From positions 1 to 17,916 of the forward strand of contig CABSNX010000011.1 of assembly GCA_902479205.1 (NCBI GenBank): 17,916 nucleotides of DNA, written 5' to 3'. The DNA comes from an uncultured Collinsella sp. (GTDB lineage: Bacteria > Actinomycetota > Coriobacteriia > Coriobacteriales > Coriobacteriaceae). The notes under the pieces were generated by a model. It was not told the DNA's origin and did not search any database. It saw only the letters and a program-made list of their open reading frames with translations. A program made the position numbers and the translations under genes. Positions 7,405 through 13,642 of the stretch are shown here, piece by piece. Each line of letters opens with the position of its first letter. The first letter of the stretch is position 1.

Positions 7405-8325
7405 ATGTATGGACAGCATGTTGCACCGCAGACCCATAACAAACGGACTGGCCTGTCTATCCGCGACGTCAAGCGTCATGCAGACGCCAGAATCGCCGCC
7501 TTCGGAGTAAGCATTCTTGTGGCAGGACTGCTTTTGCTACCCTGCGCAGCACTGGCGACAGAAATGCCCGAAACCGATGTCGCAGCACCCATTACCTGCA
7601 ACGAAGCCAACGCGGAAGGCAACTTCACAGCTACCGCCGTTGTCGACCATAACTATGACCTGGAGCTCCCTCCTGCCTTCATGTTGGTCCAGAATGAGGC
7701 GTTTGTATACGATTTTCCCGACAAACCCGAGGACTTCATCTACGGGCTTAACGACACCGTCCATCTCTTCAAGATCGACACCGATACCGAAAGCCTTATA
7801 AAAACCGAGAACCCCAAAGAGGCCAGCGTCTCTATTGCCCTGACCATGATTGACAATCACGTTAGAGCAACCGTGGTCTTTACAGGCAGTTACGCCGACG
7901 ACCAAATCCCTTACAGGCTGGACCTCAACAGCTCAACCTACCTTGGCACACACGTTGACCGTGACTTCGACAGCGGGCAGGGGATTATGCACGAAACGCG
8001 GCACGATTACTACATCCGTTACGTCTTCGACAGTGACGTGCACTTGATTGCAACCGACGTGACCGATCCCGAGCCCAGCCCTGACGTTAAGCCGAACCCA
8101 GAGGTTAAACCCGAACCGGAAACCAAGCCCGAGCCCACACCGCAGCCCAAGGCAGAAAAGCCCGCGGCAAATCCCGTTTCCACCAAGGCAGTAGCGGCGG
8201 TTAAACCAGCCGGGACCACCCTACCCGCGACAGGCGACAACGGTGCGACGGCAGTCGCCCTGAGTGTTGCCGGTGGTGTAGTTGTGGCAGTTGGCATTTC
8301 CGCAACAAGGCGTCGCAACCGCTAG
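7405..8325 (+). CDS. LPXTG cell-wall-anchored surface protein
   Basis: 306-aa secreted protein built for sortase anchoring. Residues 1-28 form a long charged n-region, 29-50 a hydrophobic signal core, and ALA|TE (49-53) a likely signal-peptidase site. The mature part (52-220) is acidic, beta-rich in appearance and not a family I recognise. From D221 to about 262 runs a proline/lysine/glutamate spacer (PEPSPDVKPNPEVKPEPE...), typical of wall-spanning stalks. The C-terminus has LPATG (273-277), a hydrophobic stretch and the basic tail RRRNR. ATG 7405 follows AAGGAG (7393-7398) at 6 nt. It is monocistronic, with no sortase or pilin neighbour, so it is probably served by the housekeeping sortase. 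No adhesion motif is visible, so the ligand is unknown. Confidence 0.88.
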   Translation: MYGQHVAPQTHNKRTGLSIRDVKRHADARIAAFGVSILVAGLLLLPCAALATEMPETDVAAPITCNEANAEGNFTATAVVDHNYDLELPPAFMLVQNEAFVYDFPDKPEDFIYGLNDTVHLFKIDTDTESLIKTENPKEASVSIALTMIDNHVRATVVFTGSYADDQIPYRLDLNSSTYLGTHVDRDFDSGQGIMHETRHDYYIRYVFDSDVHLIATDVTDPEPSPDVKPNPEVKPEPETKPEPTPQPKAEKPAANPVSTKAVAAVKPAGTTLPATGDNGATAVALSVAGGVVVAVGISATRRRNR

Positions 8326-8372
8326 TCAGCATTTCGTACCTCGCAGACAAAGCTCTATCCCCGCTCCGATGA

Positions 8373-8828
8373 GCTTTACTCACCGAGAAGATTCTTCCCC
8401 ACGGAAATGAGTTTCTTTCCAACGGCCGCCTTCACGCCAATCATTACAACCACGTGGGCAGTGCGGGCTTCGAGATCCGCAGCGAGGATGTCCCCCGATG
8501 CCCGCACTGCGGCTGGCAGCTTGTGCCGTGGGTGCGAGACGACACGTTTTTGCTGGGCACGGTATGGCGCGAGAGTCTCGAACGATACGAGCGTTTCATG
8601 CGCGAGCGCGGAGCTGGCCGCGTGCTGTTGCTGGAGCTCGGCGTGGGCGAGATGACCCCCGGCATCATCACGCTCCCGTTCTGGAGCATGACCGCAAAGC
8701 TGCCGGATGCGCACCTGCTGAGCGTAAACATCTCGGGCGACTCGGCCCCGTTGCAGCTCGGAAACAAGGCGGAGGCGATCCAGGCAGACTTGGGTGCCTT
8801 GCTCTCGGCGGCGCGGGCCGACGACTAG
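8373..8828 (+). pseudogene. C-terminal remnant of a Sir2-family (SirTM-like) NAD-dependent enzyme
   Basis: About 150 codons are open after an in-frame stop at 8370. They match the C-terminal half of Sir2-like proteins of the macrodomain-linked class: CPHCGW (half a zinc ribbon), VPWVRDDTFL, LLLELGVGEMTPGII, LPFWSMTAKLP, then LSVN and LGNKAEAIQADL. The N-terminal half of the Rossmann fold with the first NAD-binding motif (GAGxS) and the catalytic histidine region is absent from the DNA upstream, which is instead the end of the surface-protein gene. There is no convincing ribosome site before GTG 8454. I read it as a truncated, inactive gene. Intact relatives sit with macrodomain and lipoate-ligase genes; none is here. 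Confidence 0.72.
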
Positions 8829-8905
8829 TAGCGTGGCGAGGCGTCTTGCCGCAAACCGTCCTCGCTAAATGCATGACCGTTAATAAGTAAAAAGCAAGGT
8901 GCGTC

Positions 8906-9877
8906 TTATTTCAAATACTCCTCAAAGAACGCTTTCAGCTTTCCAAACGGAATGACGTCCATCTGATCGTAGAGGTCGGTGTGACTGGCACCGGGGATAA
9001 TGAGCAATTCCTTGTTGTCTCCCGTCAGCTTGCTGTACGCGGTTTCGCTGAAATAGCGGGAGTGCGCCTTCTCGCCATGCACCAGCAGCACGGCGGAGCG
9101 GATCTCGCCGGCGTACTGCAAGATCGGCATATTCAAAAACGACAGCGAAGACGTCACATTCCACCCGCCATTGGAGCCCAGGCTGCGGGGATGGTAGCCT
9201 CGCGGAGTCTTGTAGTAGGCGTAATAGTCCGCCACAAACTGCGGCGCGTCATCGGGCAGCTGGTCGACCACGCCGCCCGCCAGCGCGTAGCTGTCATTTT
9301 TATAGTCCTCGGTGCGCTGCGCGTTCAGCGCTTTCCGCTTTTCGAAGCGCGCCTGCTCGGAATCCTCGGCGTCAAAGTAGCCGTTTGCGGTCACGCGGGT
9401 CATATCGTACATGGTCATAGCCGCGGTAGCTTTGATACGGGTGTCGATGGCTGCGGCATTGATTGCCATGCCGCCCCAACCGCAGATGCCGATGATACCG
9501 ATGCGCTCCGGGTCAACGCTATTCTGCACAGAGAGGAAATCCACCGCTGCGCAGAAATCCTCGGTGTTGATGTCCGGCGATGCCACATAGCGGGGCGCAC
9601 CGCCGCTCTCGCCGGTATAGGATGGGTCGAAGGCAATCGCGAAAAAGCCCAGCTCCGCCATTTTCTGCGCATAAAGGCCGGACGTTTGCTCCTTCACCGC
9701 GCCAAACGGACCGCTGACGGCGATGGCAGGCAGCTTGCCCTCCACGTTCTTTGGCACGTAGACGTCGGCCGCCAGCGTGATGCCGTATCGGTTGTGAAAA
9801 GTCGCCTTGCTGTGCTCAACCTTGTCACTTTTGGGGAACACCTTGTCCCATTCCTGCGTCAGTTTCAACTGCTCCAT
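8906..9877 (-). CDS. Alpha/beta hydrolase, dienelactone-hydrolase / YcjY-like
   Basis: 323-aa cytoplasmic hydrolase. The nucleophile elbow reads G130-I-C132-G-W-G-G, with cysteine where most esterases have serine; dienelactone hydrolases also use cysteine (GxCxGG). The usual family strand precedes it (DPERIGIIG), and a C-terminal GASHTDLYD supplies the catalytic histidine. The acid is probably within LLVHGEKAHS. No signal peptide is present. The start at 9877 lies 2 bp after the stop of the CMD-cupin gene and its ribosome site (AAGGAGG, complement of 9886-9892) is inside that gene, so the two are co-translated. As last gene of the MerR-controlled operon it probably acts on a reactive ester, lactone or thioester; the substrate is unknown. 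Confidence 0.85.
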   Translation of the reverse strand: MEQLKLTQEWDKVFPKSDKVEHSKATFHNRYGITLAADVYVPKNVEGKLPAIAVSGPFGAVKEQTSGLYAQKMAELGFFAIAFDPSYTGESGGAPRYVASPDINTEDFCAAVDFLSVQNSVDPERIGIIGICGWGGMAINAAAIDTRIKATAAMTMYDMTRVTANGYFDAEDSEQARFEKRKALNAQRTEDYKNDSYALAGGVVDQLPDDAPQFVADYYAYYKTPRGYHPRSLGSNGGWNVTSSLSFLNMPILQYAGEIRSAVLLVHGEKAHSRYFSETAYSKLTGDNKELLIIPGASHTDLYDQMDVIPFGKLKAFFEEYLK

Positions 9878-9879
9878 GC

Positions 9880-10647
9880 CTAAGCCTCCTTGTCGGTCGC
9901 TTTAAGGTATTGCTCGTCGACCACGGGCTCCAACCACTCGTTGCAGGCCTCCTCGCCCGGAACCTCCACCGCGAGATGGGAGAACCAGCTGTCGGGCGCC
10001 GCACCGTGCCAGTGCTTTACGCCCGCGGGAATATTTACTACATCGCCAGGGCACAGTTCCTGTGCCGGTTTGCCCCATTCCTGGTAAAGCCCTCGGCCAG
10101 CCACGCAGACGAGGATCTGTCCGCCACCGCTTTTGGCGTGATGGATGTGCCAGTTGTTGCGGCAGCCGAGCTCGAACGTCACGTTGTAGACGCCGACCTG
10201 CTCGGTGGAAAGGGGCGCGAGGTAGCTTTGCCCAATAAAGTACTTCGCAAATGCGTCGTTGGGGGCACCGATGGGAAAGGCCATCTCGCTTTGGTGTCGG
10301 GCCTTTGCGTCGGCGCCGTCGTCCTCGTCCGCCCAGACCTCCTTCGCCATGCGAAAGGCCGCCCACGCCTTGGGCCATCCCGCATAAAACGCCGCATGCG
10401 TAAGGATTTCCGCCATCTCAGCCTTGGTCACCCCGTTGTTCTTTGCGGACATCAGATGATATTTAAACGAAGAGTCCGTCAGTCCCTGCGCCATCAGGGC
10501 CACAACCGTCACCACGCTGCGGTCTCGAAGGGAAAGCCCGTCTTCTCGGCTCCACACCTCGCCGAACAGCACATCGTCGTTGAGCTGTGCGAATTTGGGA
10601 GCGAAGTCCCCCAGGACGTCTCTGCCCGCCGTCTGTTTAATTGCCAT
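9880..10647 (-). CDS. Carboxymuconolactone decarboxylase (CMD) - cupin fusion protein
   Basis: 255 aa with two domains. Residues about 15-110 are a CMD/AhpD-like helical domain (RDRSVVTVVALMAQG, then EILTHAAFYAGWPKAW at 80-95). Residues about 150-235 are a cupin with H167-x-H169, Q177 and H212 or H214 as likely metal ligands (NNWHIHH, GGGQILV, PAGVKHWHG) and a CPGDVVNIPAG turn. The CMD part lacks the CxxC of true AhpD peroxidases. I chose ATG 10647: AGGAGGAA (complement of 10655-10662) lies 7 nt upstream, while the longer frame starting at 10680 has none. It sits 62 bp after the flavoprotein and 2 bp before the hydrolase. Such fusions are common in electrophile and aldehyde stress clusters, but the reaction is not established. 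Confidence 0.86.
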   Translation of the reverse strand: MAIKQTAGRDVLGDFAPKFAQLNDDVLFGEVWSREDGLSLRDRSVVTVVALMAQGLTDSSFKYHLMSAKNNGVTKAEMAEILTHAAFYAGWPKAWAAFRMAKEVWADEDDGADAKARHQSEMAFPIGAPNDAFAKYFIGQSYLAPLSTEQVGVYNVTFELGCRNNWHIHHAKSGGGQILVCVAGRGLYQEWGKPAQELCPGDVVNIPAGVKHWHGAAPDSWFSHLAVEVPGEEACNEWLEPVVDEQYLKATDKEA

Positions 10648-10709
10648 GATCGATTTCCTCCTATCGATGGTTCTGGACACGAATCTGTCTCCGCGCAGCT
10701 AAGCCGCGC

Positions 10710-11249
10710 CTAGATTTCCATGCCCATTCGTTGCGCCTGTTCCAGAGCGGGATGCCCGGCGATTTCGCCCACGTCGTTCACGCCGCCGGCAAAAACCGTT
10801 CCGGCAAGCGTGCAGCGGGGGAAGCAGTCAACCCATCCCTGCACGGCCTTTTTCGCGCCGTCGAAGGTCGAGCGTCCACTCTCCGCCGCCGTTACCAATA
10901 GATACGCCTCGGTGAATGAGTAATCGGAGCCGAAAAGCGGGTTAGCGCGGTCCAGCATGGTCTTGAGCTGGCCGCAGACGCTGTAGTAGTAGACAGGCGT
11001 TGCAAACACCAACACATCCGCATCGTGCATCTTGGCGGCAATTTCCACGGCATCGTCTTGGATGACGCAGTGCCCCAGCTTTAGGCAGGCAAGGCACCCC
11101 TTGCAGAAGCCGAGTTGCTTTTCGCGCAGGCGCACGGTCTCCACGCTGTGCCCCGCCCCCCGCGCTCCTTTGGCGAAAGCATCCGCCAACGTCTCGGAAT
11201 TGCCATTCTTTCGAGGGCTTGAAGAGATTATCAAAACCGTTTTGCTCAT
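10710..11249 (-). CDS. Iron-sulfur flavoprotein / flavodoxin-family oxidoreductase, first gene of MerR-controlled operon
   Basis: 179-aa NADPH-dependent FMN reductase-fold protein. The FMN phosphate loop is SSSPRKNGNSETL (9-21) and the flavin loop ATPVYYYSV. Cysteines C49-x2-C52-x2-C55-x5-C61 reproduce the compact motif of the methanogen iron-sulfur flavoproteins, so a 4Fe-4S cluster is likely. It is divergent from the MerR gene, and a MerR-type promoter lies between them (11293-11323). AAGGGG lies about 9 nt before the ATG at 11249. The likely role is to detoxify quinones or other redox-active compounds as the first step of the operon; this is inferred from context. It shares its domain plan with the protein at 6555-7085, but the two differ clearly outside the motifs. 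Confidence 0.87.
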   Translation of the reverse strand: MSKTVLIISSSPRKNGNSETLADAFAKGARGAGHSVETVRLREKQLGFCKGCLACLKLGHCVIQDDAVEIAAKMHDADVLVFATPVYYYSVCGQLKTMLDRANPLFGSDYSFTEAYLLVTAAESGRSTFDGAKKAVQGWVDCFPRCTLAGTVFAGGVNDVGEIAGHPALEQAQRMGMEI

Positions 11250-11280
11250 TACGGAATACCCCTTGCACTCCTTATATATA

Positions 11281-11309
11281 TTGACGAAAATAAAGGTAAT
11301 ACCTAAACC
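11281..11309 (+). promoter_or_regulatory. Possible promoter of the MerR gene overlapping the operator
   Basis: TTGACG (11281-11286), 17 bp and TAAACC (11304-11309) could drive the regulator and would overlap the MerR dyad, allowing autorepression as in many divergent mer-type loci. The -10 match is weak. Confidence 0.3.
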
Positions 11310-11323
11310 TGACTTTAGGTCAA
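11293..11323 (-). promoter_or_regulatory. MerR-type promoter/operator with 19-bp spacer
   Basis: Read on the minus strand: -35 TTGACC (complement of 11318-11323), a 19-bp spacer, and -10 TACCTT (complement of 11293-11298). A perfect dyad, ACCTAAA (11301-11307) and TTTAGGT (11314-11320) around a 6-bp centre, lies in the spacer. An over-long 19-bp spacer with a dyad is the hallmark of promoters that MerR proteins activate by untwisting DNA. It drives the flavoprotein-CMD/cupin-hydrolase operon and lies 31 bp from the merR-type gene start. Confidence 0.85.
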
Positions 11324-11354
11324 GGAGTGAATTCGAGATTTATCCGGAGGGACC

Positions 11355-11795
11355 ATGTACACAATCGGACAGGTGGCGGAGATGTTTGGTCTGCCCGTTT
11401 CCACGCTGCGTTATTACGACAAGCAGGGATTGTTTCCGGAATTGGAGCGGACGTCCGGCATTCGCCGATTCGGCGATGCAGAACTCGAGGCGCTTCGGGT
11501 CATCGAATGCCTGAAGAAGGCTGGAATGGAGATTAAGGACATCCGACTGTTCATGGAATGGTGCGCGGAGGGCCCATCGACATATCCCAAGCGCAAGGCC
11601 ATGTTCGAGGAGCGAAGGGCCCACATGGAGTCGGAGATCGCAAACATGAACCGTGCGCTGGATATGTTGAAGTTCAAATGCTGGTACTACGAGCAGGCAA
11701 TCCAAGATGGCAACGAGGATAGGGTGAAGGCGCTAATTCCCGACAATTTGCCGGAAGAAATCAAAGATACCTACGATAACGCCCACGCTCGATAA
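11355..11795 (+). CDS. MerR-family regulator, AdhR/NmlR-like thiol sensor
   Basis: 146-aa dimeric transcription factor. Residues 1-70 are the MerR winged helix-turn-helix (YTIGQVAEMFGLPVSTLRYYD, then RRFGDAELEALRVIECLKKAGM), and about 78-125 form the antiparallel dimer coiled coil. C52 lies in IECLKKAGM, the position of the redox or electrophile-reactive cysteine reported for B. subtilis AdhR and relatives; C70 and a third cysteine in FKCWYYEQ (near residue 114) are also present. No C-terminal metal-binding cysteines like those of MerR or CueR are seen. GGAGGG (11345-11350) precedes ATG 11355. It is divergent from the flavoprotein operon and shares its operator region, so it almost surely controls that operon. 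In B. subtilis, AdhR also adjoins a CMD-family gene and answers to aldehydes and quinones; a similar signal here is inference. Confidence 0.9.
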   Translation: MYTIGQVAEMFGLPVSTLRYYDKQGLFPELERTSGIRRFGDAELEALRVIECLKKAGMEIKDIRLFMEWCAEGPSTYPKRKAMFEERRAHMESEIANMNRALDMLKFKCWYYEQAIQDGNEDRVKALIPDNLPEEIKDTYDNAHAR

Positions 11796-11807
11796 TGCCG
11801 ACCGATC

Positions 11808-12075
11808 TCAAGGGAATTCGGTGAGGAGTCCTCTTCGGTTAGTGATGTACTTCTTTCCCTTGATGTCGTAGCGCTTCGCCTCATAGAAGACGAAGGCGTC
11901 GCGGAGATAGGAGATATAGTGCCCGACGGTGACGTGGTTGGCGGGAACTCTGCTGTCATCGAACACGCTGGCGATGTTGTTGGGCGAGTTGAGGTTGCCG
12001 GAGTTGTCCATCATGTACTCGGCTAGCCTCTCCAACACGGTGGAGTCGGTACGTATTGCGGTCTACCCAAGCCAT
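11808..12075 (-). pseudogene. Wrecked AAA_14/DUF4143 ATPase gene
   Basis: A strong ribosome site (AAGGAG, complement of 12082-12087) and ATG 12075 begin MAWVDRNTYR, the usual opening of DUF4143-type ATPases. After about 10 codons the frame changes. From about 12068-12038 down to 11847 a second frame encodes IRTDSTVLERLAEYMMDN, GNLNSPNNIAS, then YISYLRDAFVFYEA and RYDIKGKKY, which is the helical region after the P-loop domain. The whole P-loop core (about 200 codons) is missing, and the reading frame ends in unrelated residues at 11808, so the DUF4143 tail is gone too. An internal deletion plus a 3' deletion is the simplest account. Family members are roughly 400 aa. The upstream palindromes are intact. 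Confidence 0.8.
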
Positions 12076-12083
12076 AATCCACT

Positions 12084-12134
12084 CCTTCTCTGTTTCGAAA
12101 CTCGATTATTTCTAAAGTTTCGAAACCGAGAAGG
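12084..12134. repeat. 19-bp inverted repeat built from two GTTTCGAAAC palindromes
   Basis: CCTTCTCTGTTTCGAAACT (12084-12102) and its complement at 12116-12134 differ at one position and flank a 13-bp AT-rich centre. Each arm carries the perfect palindrome GTTTCGAAAC (12092-12101, 12117-12126). On the minus strand it lies just before the wrecked ATPase, and the proximal arm includes part of its Shine-Dalgarno. It is likely an operator or leader hairpin for that gene. Confidence 0.85.
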
Positions 12135-12210
12135 CAATGTGCACAAGGATGCATCGAGGAGCGAATCCCAGTAGCGCCATGCCAGCAGCGATGCCGGGCG
12201 CATTCGCACG

Positions 12211-12219
12211 TGCTACAAT
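12211..12219 (+). promoter_or_regulatory. Extended -10 promoter element of yjdF
   Basis: TGCTACAAT is an extended -10 (TGn + TACAAT at 12214-12219). No good -35 is found 16-18 bp upstream, which extended -10 promoters tolerate. It would start RNA near 12226 and give a leader of about 120 nt. Confidence 0.5.
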
Positions 12220-12225
12220 CCAACC

Positions 12226-12346
12226 ACCAGAGATGAAAACACAGTCCCCGTCGGGTAGTCGTGGGCGTGCGCTAGTCCGCATCAGTAACCTGCCTCCTTG
12301 GTTGTCCCTTCTCTGCATGGTCATCTACATAAAGGAGGAACCAACC
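12226..12346 (+). promoter_or_regulatory. Structured yjdF leader, candidate azaaromatic (yjdF-class) riboswitch with anti-RBS
   Basis: The leader of yjdF shows short complementary pairs: GATG 12232-12235 with CATC 12280-12283, CCC with GGG around 12246-12265, and TGCG 12268-12271 with CGCA 12278-12281. CCTCCTT (12293-12299) is the exact complement of the ribosome site AAGGAGG (12332-12338). CAGAGA (about 12228-12233) can also pair with TCTCTG (about 12310-12315), so alternative folds are available. Known: in Firmicutes yjdF genes are preceded by the yjdF RNA motif, which binds azaaromatic compounds. The assignment here rests on gene context, size and the anti-RBS; I could not test it against the covariance model. 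Confidence 0.55.
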
Positions 12347-12766
12347 ATGCAGATCAGCGTGTCGTCCACCCTGACCGTATATCACGACGGTCAATTCTGG
12401 GTCGGGCTGGCGGAGCACGTCGAGGGCGGAAGGTATGGCGTCGCCCGCATCGTCTTCGGCGCGGAGCCGTCCGATGAGGAGATCCTGCGATTCGTTGTCA
12501 GCAAATGGGCGAAGCTCTCGTTCTTCGGTCACGATTCGACCGAGGCGAGCAAGCCCGCGAAGAACCCCAAGCGACGCGCTCGCGAGGCGGCGAAAGCACT
12601 TAAGCAGCCGGCGATGAGCACCAAGGCGCAGCAGGCGCTCTCGAATCAGCGGGAGACGATGAAGCGGGAATCGACTCACGTAAGAAGCCAACGCCGCGCG
12701 GAAGAGGCTAATGCGCGCTACGAACAGCGAAAGTTGAAGCGCAAGCAGAAACATCGCGGGCATTGA
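12347..12766 (+). CDS. yjdF: YjdF family protein (DUF2992)
   Basis: 139-aa cytoplasmic protein. The N-terminus, TVYHDGQFWVGLAEHVEGG, and RIVFGAEPSDEEILRFV are the DUF2992 signature; the C-terminal half is strongly basic and helical, ending in RKQKHRGH as in B. subtilis YjdF. ATG 12347 is set by AAAGGAGG (12331-12338) 8 nt upstream; the longer frame from 12137 would translate the regulatory leader and is rejected. Function is unproven. In Firmicutes its riboswitch turns it on with azaaromatic ligands, and a role in handling toxic heteroaromatic compounds has been suggested. It stands alone between the wrecked ATPase and a convergent ToxN-like gene. Confidence 0.9.
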   Translation: MQISVSSTLTVYHDGQFWVGLAEHVEGGRYGVARIVFGAEPSDEEILRFVVSKWAKLSFFGHDSTEASKPAKNPKRRAREAAKALKQPAMSTKAQQALSNQRETMKRESTHVRSQRRAEEANARYEQRKLKRKQKHRGH

Positions 12767-12924
12767 TCGCTATTTGCAGCAAGGCAAACCATATACAGCA
12801 GCGGCGCCAGTTCCACTTGAAGCCGACGCCGCGTAGACGCTGATGGTGACGGCTATGCACGGGCACGGGCGCGCCACCGCACTTCACAGCTTGTTTCTCA
12901 AGTATTTAGGACGCACACGCGGCG

Positions 12925-12950
12925 TTCAAAAATGCGGAGCGGTTCCGCAT
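12925..12950 (-). terminator. Rho-independent terminator of the ToxN-like gene
   Basis: On the minus strand ATGCGGA (12950-12944 complement), a 5-nt loop and TCCGCAT form a perfect 7-bp stem followed by TTTT(G), 25 bp after the stop codon at 12975. Confidence 0.75.
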
Positions 12951-12974
12951 GGCTCGAGACTGAGCCGAGGTGCC

Positions 12975-13423
12975 CTACTTCTCGCCCTCCAGCAGCCCCA
13001 CGATGCGGTTGATGTCGACGGCAAAGCGAGGCCTTCCCTCGCGCTCGTAGCGGTCGAGGTATGCCTGGCACTCGGAGACAATGCGCTTGGTGTTGCCATC
13101 GATGATGCGCTGGAGCGTCTCGTAGTAGGCCGAGCCCTCGGTCCTGAAGCGGCGTTGATAGGCCTTGGTTATGGGGAACATCTTGATGTAGTGGATGCCG
13201 TGGCGGCAGCCGGGGCGCGTCGTGGGGCGGGGTGGCAACGCAAAGTACTGGTCTTTGGGCACGTTAGGGGCGATGTTGGAACGCAGCGGCACGGCGAAGT
13301 CCCTGCGCTTCCCGCGGAAACGCAGCCTCACCACCACGATGCAGGGGCGATTGTGCTTAAGCATGAGCTCGCGGTCGCCATCGACGAGGTCGAAGAAATC
13401 CTGGGGATGGATACGATCTTCAT
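12975..13423 (-). pseudogene. ToxN/AbiQ-like endoribonuclease-toxin candidate, frameshifted near its start
   Basis: The frame running to the stop at 12975 encodes about 145 residues: QDFFDLVDGDREL, RPCIVVVRLRF, RRDFAVPLRSNI, PKDQYFALPPRP, HGIHYIKMFPI and IVSECQAYLDRY. The RP-[IV]-hydrophobic strand, the 'FAVPLRS' strand and the mid-protein lysine/methionine strand resemble type III toxin-antitoxin toxins (ToxN, TenpN), at moderate confidence. The frame has no well-placed start. Instead ATG 13423, 8 nt from GAAGGGGG (complement of 13432-13439), reads MKIVSIP in another frame and stops after about 33 codons. One extra C in the C-run after MKIVS would give MKIVSIPQDFFDLVDGD, a natural N-terminus, so the allele lacks a single base. 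Translation through the upstream leader (GTG near 13517) is less likely. Confidence 0.62.
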
Positions 13424-13582
13424 CGGTTACGCCCCCTTCATACGAAGCGGGGCCCACATCGCTGCAGGCCCCTACAGGTGGGCGATATTCTACGCCTTGC
13501 GGCACCCCGTCGCCCACGGAGGTTAAACGTACACGTAAGCCGTACTCTGAAAGCCGCGGCTTCCGGCAAGTAGTTTATACCA
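13424..13582 (-). promoter_or_regulatory. Promoter and structured leader of the ToxN-like gene
   Basis: On the minus strand TGGTATAAA (complement of 13574-13582) is an extended -10 box. The roughly 145-nt leader down to ATG 13423 has several perfect stems: AAGCCGCGGCTT, GTGGGCGA with TCGCCCAC 28 nt apart, and GGGGCC with GGCCCC 12 nt apart. No tandem repeat of the kind found in toxI antitoxin RNAs is visible and no internal terminator precedes the gene. Confidence 0.45.
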
Positions 13583-13642
13583 CGAAAGGTCGCTTTCGAT
13601 GCGCCTAGCTCGCAAAATAACACTCGCTGGGCCGTCACCCCT

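Noticed and set aside
8829..8905. Hairpin GCGAGG...CCTCGC as terminator of the MerR-controlled operon
   Set aside because: On the minus strand it is not followed by a T-run and the loop is long; the nearby T5 run has no stem before it.
11266..11329. CACTCCTT/AAGGAGTG inverted repeat 48 bp apart flanking the MerR operator
   Set aside because: AAGGAG is a common leader sequence in both directions, so this pairing may be chance. The inner ACCTAAA/TTTAGGT dyad in the 19-bp spacer explains the site better.
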